A DNA stretch of 64,000 nucleotides, from assembly GCA_903821745.1 (NCBI GenBank), contig CAIJMI010000005.1, positions 1 through 64,000 on the forward strand. The letters run 5' to 3'. This document shows, in pieces, positions 60,131-64,000 of this stretch (position 1 is its first letter; each line of letters begins with the position of its first letter). Below the pieces are notes generated by a model, which worked only from the letters and a program-made list of their open reading frames with translations, searched no databases and had not been told where the DNA came from. This DNA comes from Candidatus Gottesmanbacteria bacterium. GTDB taxonomy: Bacteria > Patescibacteria > Microgenomatia > UBA10105 > UBA927. The translations under genes were made by a program, and so were the position numbers.

Positions 60131-61531
60131 ATGAAGAAAACTGAACAAACCACTACAAAAACAGGAAAAATTGTGCAGATTTTTGGCGCAGTTATGGATG
60201 TGCAGTTTTCTGATAGCTATGTGCCTGCATTATACGAAGCGCTTCATGTAGCAACAGAATTTACGAAAACAAAAATACTCGTTTTGGAAGTAGCTACACA
60301 TTTGGGAGAAAATCGAGTTCGCGCTATTGCTTTGGGCCCAACTGATGGATTAAAACGAGGTGACATTGTTACCGCCACAGGAAAACCAATCACGGTTCCT
60401 GTTGGAAAAAAGACGCTTGGTCGGTTATTTAACGTTGTTGGAGACACAATTGACGATAAAGGAGAAGTCAAAGGAACAAAAACATATCCTATTCATCGGC
60501 TTGCACCACCCTTTACCGAACAAAGCACAAAACTCGAAGTTTTGGAAACGGGAATTAAAGTATTGGATTTGATCGCTCCATTTGTTAAGGGAGGAAAAGT
60601 TGCTATTTTTGGAGGAGCAGGAGTTGGGAAAACCGTGCTTATTCAAGAGCTTATCCATAACGTTGCGGAAGTGCATGGAGGCGTATCTGTGTTTGCCGGA
60701 GTTGGCGAGCGTTCCCGCGAAGGAAATGATTTATATCGGGACATGAAAGATTCAGGGGTTATTGATAAAACCGCCATGGTATTTGGACAAATGAATGAAC
60801 CCCCAGGTTCCCGTCTCCGAGTTGCATTGACTGGTCTTACGATGGCAGAATATTTCCGTGATGAAGAAGGACAGGATGTGCTTCTTTTTATCGATAATAT
60901 TTTCCGTTTTGCACAGGCAGGAAGCGAAGTGTCCGCACTTTTGGGTCGTATTCCATCAGCTGTCGGATACCAGCCGACACTTGCTTCAGAAATGGGAGCA
61001 CTACAAGAGCGCATCACATCTACGAAAAATGGGTCAATCACATCTGTACAGGCAGTATACGTGCCTGCAGACGATTATACAGATCCGGCACCCGTCGCGA
61101 CATTCGCACATCTAGATTCCACCGTTTCTTTGGATCGGGCAATTGCGGAACAGGCGTTGTATCCAGCGGTTGATCCATTGTCTTCCAATTCACGAATTTT
61201 GGAACCAGGAGTCGTTGGACAGGAACATTATGATGTTGCGCGCGGTGTGCAAAGAGTGCTCCAACGATATAAGGACTTGCAAGATATCATCGCTATTTTA
61301 GGTATGGAAGAGTTAAGTGATGAAGATAAACGGGTTGTTACCAGAGCACGAAAAATTCAACGGTTCTTAACTCAGCCAATGTTCGTTGCGGAAGCGTTTA
61401 CATCCAAACCCGGGAAATATGTTAAATTATCAGAAACAGTCCGAGGATTTAAGGAAATCCTCGAAGGAAAACATGACGATAAAAATGAACAGGCATTTTA
61501 TATGGTGGGTTCTATAGATGAAGTAAAATAA
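60131..61531 (+). CDS. atpD: ATP synthase F1 subunit beta
   Basis: 466 residues. Catalytic subunit: P-loop GGAGVGKT (161-168), GERSREGNDLYRDM, the Walker B LLFIDNIFRFAQAGSEVS and the DELSEED equivalent as MEELSDEDK. AAAAAGGAGATGT upstream gives a good Shine-Dalgarno. Gene order atpB-E-F-H-A-G-D-C is the usual bacterial one. Confidence 0.98.
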   Translation: MKKTEQTTTKTGKIVQIFGAVMDVQFSDSYVPALYEALHVATEFTKTKILVLEVATHLGENRVRAIALGPTDGLKRGDIVTATGKPITVPVGKKTLGRLFNVVGDTIDDKGEVKGTKTYPIHRLAPPFTEQSTKLEVLETGIKVLDLIAPFVKGGKVAIFGGAGVGKTVLIQELIHNVAEVHGGVSVFAGVGERSREGNDLYRDMKDSGVIDKTAMVFGQMNEPPGSRLRVALTGLTMAEYFRDEEGQDVLLFIDNIFRFAQAGSEVSALLGRIPSAVGYQPTLASEMGALQERITSTKNGSITSVQAVYVPADDYTDPAPVATFAHLDSTVSLDRAIAEQALYPAVDPLSSNSRILEPGVVGQEHYDVARGVQRVLQRYKDLQDIIAILGMEELSDEDKRVVTRARKIQRFLTQPMFVAEAFTSKPGKYVKLSETVRGFKEILEGKHDDKNEQAFYMVGSIDEVK

Positions 61532-61539
61532 TAGGGTTT

Positions 61540-61971
61540 ATGGATACAATGCATCTTTCAATTGTTACGCCACAGCGGGAAGCATTTAGTCAGGACGTGA
61601 ATTTCGTGACTGTATCAACCCCAAATGGCACAATTGGTATTTTGCCAAATCATGTTTCACTGGTCACAGCACTTGTTGAAGGAGAAATTAAGGTGACGGC
61701 CGGTGGGAAGGAGTCGTATTTTGCAATTGGTGGCGGTTTTATGCAGGTCACCAAAAAGTCAGTTATCATTTTAGTATCACGCGCCGTACATGCAGATGAG
61801 CTGAATGAGGCGGAAATTAAAAAAGCACAGGAAAGCGCAAAAATGGATGTGAAACAAAAAGGTGCAGGGATTGAACGATCAGAAGCGCTTGCAATTTTGC
61901 GTCGTTCATCGCTTGAATTGAAGGTTTTACGACACAAAAAGCGACGAAGCGGTATGCCTAATGCACTATGA
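61540..61971 (+). CDS. atpC: ATP synthase F1 subunit epsilon
   Basis: 143 residues. N-terminal beta-sandwich (LSIVTPQREAFSQDVNFVTV, PNGTIGILPNHVSLVTAL, then GGGFMQVTKKSVIILVSRAV), then two C-terminal helices (LNEAEIKKAQESA and SEALAILRRSSLELKVL) that may inhibit ATP hydrolysis. It overlaps the upp start by 4 bases. Confidence 0.95.
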   Translation: MDTMHLSIVTPQREAFSQDVNFVTVSTPNGTIGILPNHVSLVTALVEGEIKVTAGGKESYFAIGGGFMQVTKKSVIILVSRAVHADELNEAEIKKAQESAKMDVKQKGAGIERSEALAILRRSSLELKVLRHKKRRSGMPNAL

Positions 61972-62609
61972 AGCAGTTGCGGCTAAAAAATATAACGCTT
62001 GTTCAACATCCACTTATCGATCATTCCTTAACTGTTCTTCGTGATACACATTGTTCTACAGCAGATTTTAGACAACATTCAGGAATTGTGTCACAAATTC
62101 TTATTCTTGAAGCAACCAAAAATCTTCACGTGGTGAATAAGACAATTCAAACACCGCTTGCAAAAATGATAGGAAAACGGCTAAAAAATGACGTTGTTGT
62201 TGTTCCCGTTCTACGGTCCGGACTTGCGATGCTTATGGAACTGCAAGATTTTCTTCCATCCACGCGCGTTGGATTTATTGGGTTACATCGTGATGAAAAA
62301 ACCGCGCAGGCACATCAGTATTATGAAAAATTACCGAAAATTTTTGCATCGCACAAGGTTTTTCTTATTGATCCGATGCTTGCAACAGGCGGCTCTCTCA
62401 TTGCATCCATGAATATGCTTCGGGAAAAAGGTGCAAAAAATATTACGATCGTTTGCATTGTATCAGCACCAGAAGGGATTTCAGAAATTAACAAAGCGTA
62501 TCCGGATGTACATATATATACTGCCGCGATAGATAAGCATTTAAATACGCAAAAATTTATTGTTCCGGGACTGGGTGATTTTGGCGATCGGTATTTTGGA
62601 ACTATTTAA
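61968..62609 (+). CDS. upp: Uracil phosphoribosyltransferase
   Basis: 213 residues. Salvages uracil with PRPP to UMP. Family motifs: VQHPLIDHSLTVLRD, VPVLRSGLAML, the PRPP loop LIDPMLATGGSL and the C-terminal DRYFGT. Pyrimidine salvage fits the reduced metabolism of such genomes, and pyrG lies shortly downstream. It starts as ATGA overlapping atpC, so it may be expressed with the ATP operon. Confidence 0.95.
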   Translation: MKQLRLKNITLVQHPLIDHSLTVLRDTHCSTADFRQHSGIVSQILILEATKNLHVVNKTIQTPLAKMIGKRLKNDVVVVPVLRSGLAMLMELQDFLPSTRVGFIGLHRDEKTAQAHQYYEKLPKIFASHKVFLIDPMLATGGSLIASMNMLREKGAKNITIVCIVSAPEGISEINKAYPDVHIYTAAIDKHLNTQKFIVPGLGDFGDRYFGTI

Positions 62610-62615
62610 AAAGAG

Positions 62616-62654
62616 TTGACAATTGTAAGATAGCTGATTATAGTAAATGTTCCT
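62616..62654 (+). promoter_or_regulatory. Promoter of the CBS-pair gene
   Basis: TTGACA (62616-62621), 17-base spacer, TATAGT (62639-62644). The ATG at 62655 is 10 bases after the -10, so the 5' leader would be only about 3-4 bases. Confidence 0.8.
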
Positions 62655-63116
62655 ATGAACATATCACAAATCATGCGAAAGCATATCGTGATAGCTTCAC
62701 TTGAAAGTACTGTTGCTGACCTGCTTCCTCTCTTTTTTGAAAAACGGCTAAATTCTCTTCCTATTTTAAATAGAAAGCATCAACTAGTTGGTATTGTCGT
62801 TCGAGAAGATGTATTAAGGTTATTGTATCCTGATTATCAGGAGTATATTCAGGACATGATTGTAAATGATGAGCTTGATGCTTTTGATAAGGATTTTAGT
62901 GAAGTCCTGCGGGTAAAAACAAAAGATGTTATGCAAACGAAAGTACTGACTGCTACACCGAAAACTCGTGCAATGCAGGCATTAGCCCGTATGATAGCGC
63001 ATCACATTGATCAGTTGCCCGTAGTGACAGATAAAGGGAAATTAGTAAGCATGATCACAAAAGCAGATATTTTTTATGCCTTATATAAGGCAAATAAAAA
63101 GAGAATTCACCAATAA
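62655..63116 (+). CDS. CBS-domain-pair protein
   Basis: 153 residues made of two CBS motifs and little else: ISQIMRKHIVIASLESTVADLLPLF to VGIVVREDVLRLL, and VKTKDVMQTKVLTATPKTRAMQALARM to SMITKADIF. An insertion of about 30 residues separates the halves. CBS pairs (Bateman modules) bind adenine nucleotides and regulate partner proteins; the partner is not evident. It has a near-consensus promoter of its own, between upp and pyrG. Confidence 0.88.
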   Translation: MNISQIMRKHIVIASLESTVADLLPLFFEKRLNSLPILNRKHQLVGIVVREDVLRLLYPDYQEYIQDMIVNDELDAFDKDFSEVLRVKTKDVMQTKVLTATPKTRAMQALARMIAHHIDQLPVVTDKGKLVSMITKADIFYALYKANKKRIHQ

Positions 63117-63123
63117 ATCTTCG

Positions 63124-63157
63124 TTGACGGAAGAGATGTTTTTTGTTAGCATAGCGT
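63124..63157 (+). promoter_or_regulatory. Promoter of pyrG
   Basis: TTGACG (63124-63129), 17-base spacer ending in TGT, TAGCAT (63147-63152). The hexamer ends 5 bases before ATG 63158, so the transcript should be leaderless or nearly so. Confidence 0.75.
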
Positions 63158-64000
63158 ATGCTTACTAAATTTATTTTTGTATCTGGCGGTGTCATATCAG
63201 GGATTGGAAAAGGCAATACAACAGCTTCCATAGCACTTCTTTTAAAAAACCGTGGGTACAGGGTTACGTGTGTAAAATGTGAAAATTATCTCAACATTGA
63301 TGCCGGCCTCATTAATCCAATAGAACATGGTGATCCATATCTTCTTGACGATGGAACGGAAGCAGATATGGACATGGGAACATATGAAAAATTTTTGGGA
63401 ATTAACATGAAACGGCATAATTTTGTCACCATGGGACAAATTTACCGAACGGTCATTGATAGGGAACGGAATTTTGAATATAAAGGGGAAGATGTTGAAG
63501 CAATTCCTAATGTAACGGATGAAATTATACGGCGTATCAAAGAAGCCGGAGAAATTGAAAAAGCAGAAATAGTTGTTGTAGAGCTTGGCGGTACTGCCGG
63601 AGAATACCAAAATCAACTATATTATGAAGCATCACGTATTCTATCACATAATAAAAAAAATACAGTTATTCATGTACATGTCAGTTACCTACCAACTCCA
63701 ACGCATTTGGGCGAGCCTAAAACGAAGCCAACACAGCTTTCAGTTCGGACATTAAATTCCATGGGTATTCAACCGGATTTTATTGTCGCCCGTGGTGAAA
63801 AAGCAGTAGATGAACGCCGTCGTGCACGATTTGCGCTGTTTTGCAACGTGGATCCAGAAAATATTATTAACAACCCTGACGTGGAAAGCAGTGTGTATGA
63901 AATTCCTTTGCAATTTGTAGAGCAGAAATTTGATGAAAAATTACTCCAAGCATTAGGACTTCCATTAGGAAAACCGCCTGCAATGACCCAGTGGAATAAG
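63158..64000 (+). CDS. pyrG: CTP synthase, N-terminal synthetase domain (3' truncated by window edge)
   Basis: 281 codons present; the frame continues past the window and the glutaminase domain is not visible. CTP synthase amidates UTP to CTP. The synthetase fold is recognisable (TKFIFVSGGVISGIGKGNTT with P-loop Lys18, DDGTEADMDMGTYEKFL, VVELGGTAGEYQN, and SYLPTPTHLGEPKTKPTQLSVRTL). Several normally strict positions differ: GIGKGN for SLGKGI, and CENYLNIDAGLINPIEHGDPY for the usual DPYINVDPGTMSPxxHGEVF. It is therefore a divergent CTP synthase. Confidence 0.9.
   Translation, partial: MLTKFIFVSGGVISGIGKGNTTASIALLLKNRGYRVTCVKCENYLNIDAGLINPIEHGDPYLLDDGTEADMDMGTYEKFLGINMKRHNFVTMGQIYRTVIDRERNFEYKGEDVEAIPNVTDEIIRRIKEAGEIEKAEIVVVELGGTAGEYQNQLYYEASRILSHNKKNTVIHVHVSYLPTPTHLGEPKTKPTQLSVRTLNSMGIQPDFIVARGEKAVDERRRARFALFCNVDPENIINNPDVESSVYEIPLQFVEQKFDEKLLQALGLPLGKPPAMTQWNK

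Noticed and set aside
1..64000. Alternative genetic code with UGA as glycine, as in some CPR groups
   Set aside because: TGA functions as the stop in many overlapping ATGA junctions, and no conserved gene is interrupted by in-frame TGA.

Overview
The window looks like a chromosome segment of a Candidate Phyla Radiation (Patescibacteria) bacterium, probably of the Microgenomates type. This is an inference from a low-to-moderate GC content, very compact gene packing with many 4-base start/stop overlaps, reduced Mur ligases, and a mix of shortened and divergent housekeeping proteins. Genes end in TAA, TGA and TAG, so the standard bacterial code applies and the recoded-UGA lineages are excluded. 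No insertion sequence, prophage, CRISPR array or rRNA was seen.

Layout. (1) 1-1200: the 3' end of a glycyl-tRNA synthetase gene and a small membrane-anchored protein, closed by a perfect 13-bp hairpin terminator. (2) 1250-23740: an almost complete division and cell-wall (dcw) cluster on the plus strand: mraZ, rsmH, ftsL-like, a class B PBP, a MurE-like ligase, pgeF, murC, murB, murA, a nucleotidyltransferase, ddl, a MurF-like ligase, a metallo-hydrolase, dgkA, mraY, murI, murD, ftsW, murG, ftsQ, ftsA, ftsZ. It opens with an array of four TGG repeats at exact 10-bp spacing, which I read as the MraZ operator. (3) 23800-32460: a DUF2079 membrane protein; a T-box riboswitch leader with an ATC specifier and a type-2-like ileS; rodA; rplU, a Trm11-like methyltransferase and rpmA; parB; and lepB on the minus strand. 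(4) 32500-43360: an accessory surface region with tRNA-Val, a small coupled ORF pair, a 984-residue secreted propeller/lipase protein, a methyltransferase and glycosyltransferase cluster with an O-antigen-ligase-like protein, and a minus-strand block holding an Ig-like protein, a LysM protein and tRNAs for Thr, Gly and Asp. (5) 43387-52100: PolX, LemA, HtpX, MurT-GatD and GatCAB. (6) 52094-64000: dnaE, the full F-type ATP synthase operon, upp, a CBS-pair protein and the start of pyrG.

Together the genes describe a cell that can make, flip, polymerise and probably amidate its own peptidoglycan, divide with FtsZ/FtsA, export proteins, decorate its surface and run an F1Fo ATPase whose c subunit looks proton-type.

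The most striking signals are regulatory. Many genes carry a -10 hexamer, in several cases an extended TGG-TA form, ending only 5-8 bases before the start codon. That predicts leaderless mRNAs coexisting with a minority of genes that carry strong Shine-Dalgarno sequences. The T-box before ileS appears to have an ultrashort Stem I with the specifier in a hairpin loop, and its alternative hairpin buries the ileS ribosome-binding site. Protein-level oddities include MurE- and MurF-like ligases without their N-terminal substrate domain, MraY with a reduced HHH motif, a short AtpH, an acidic insertion in AtpB, and a divergent CTP synthase.
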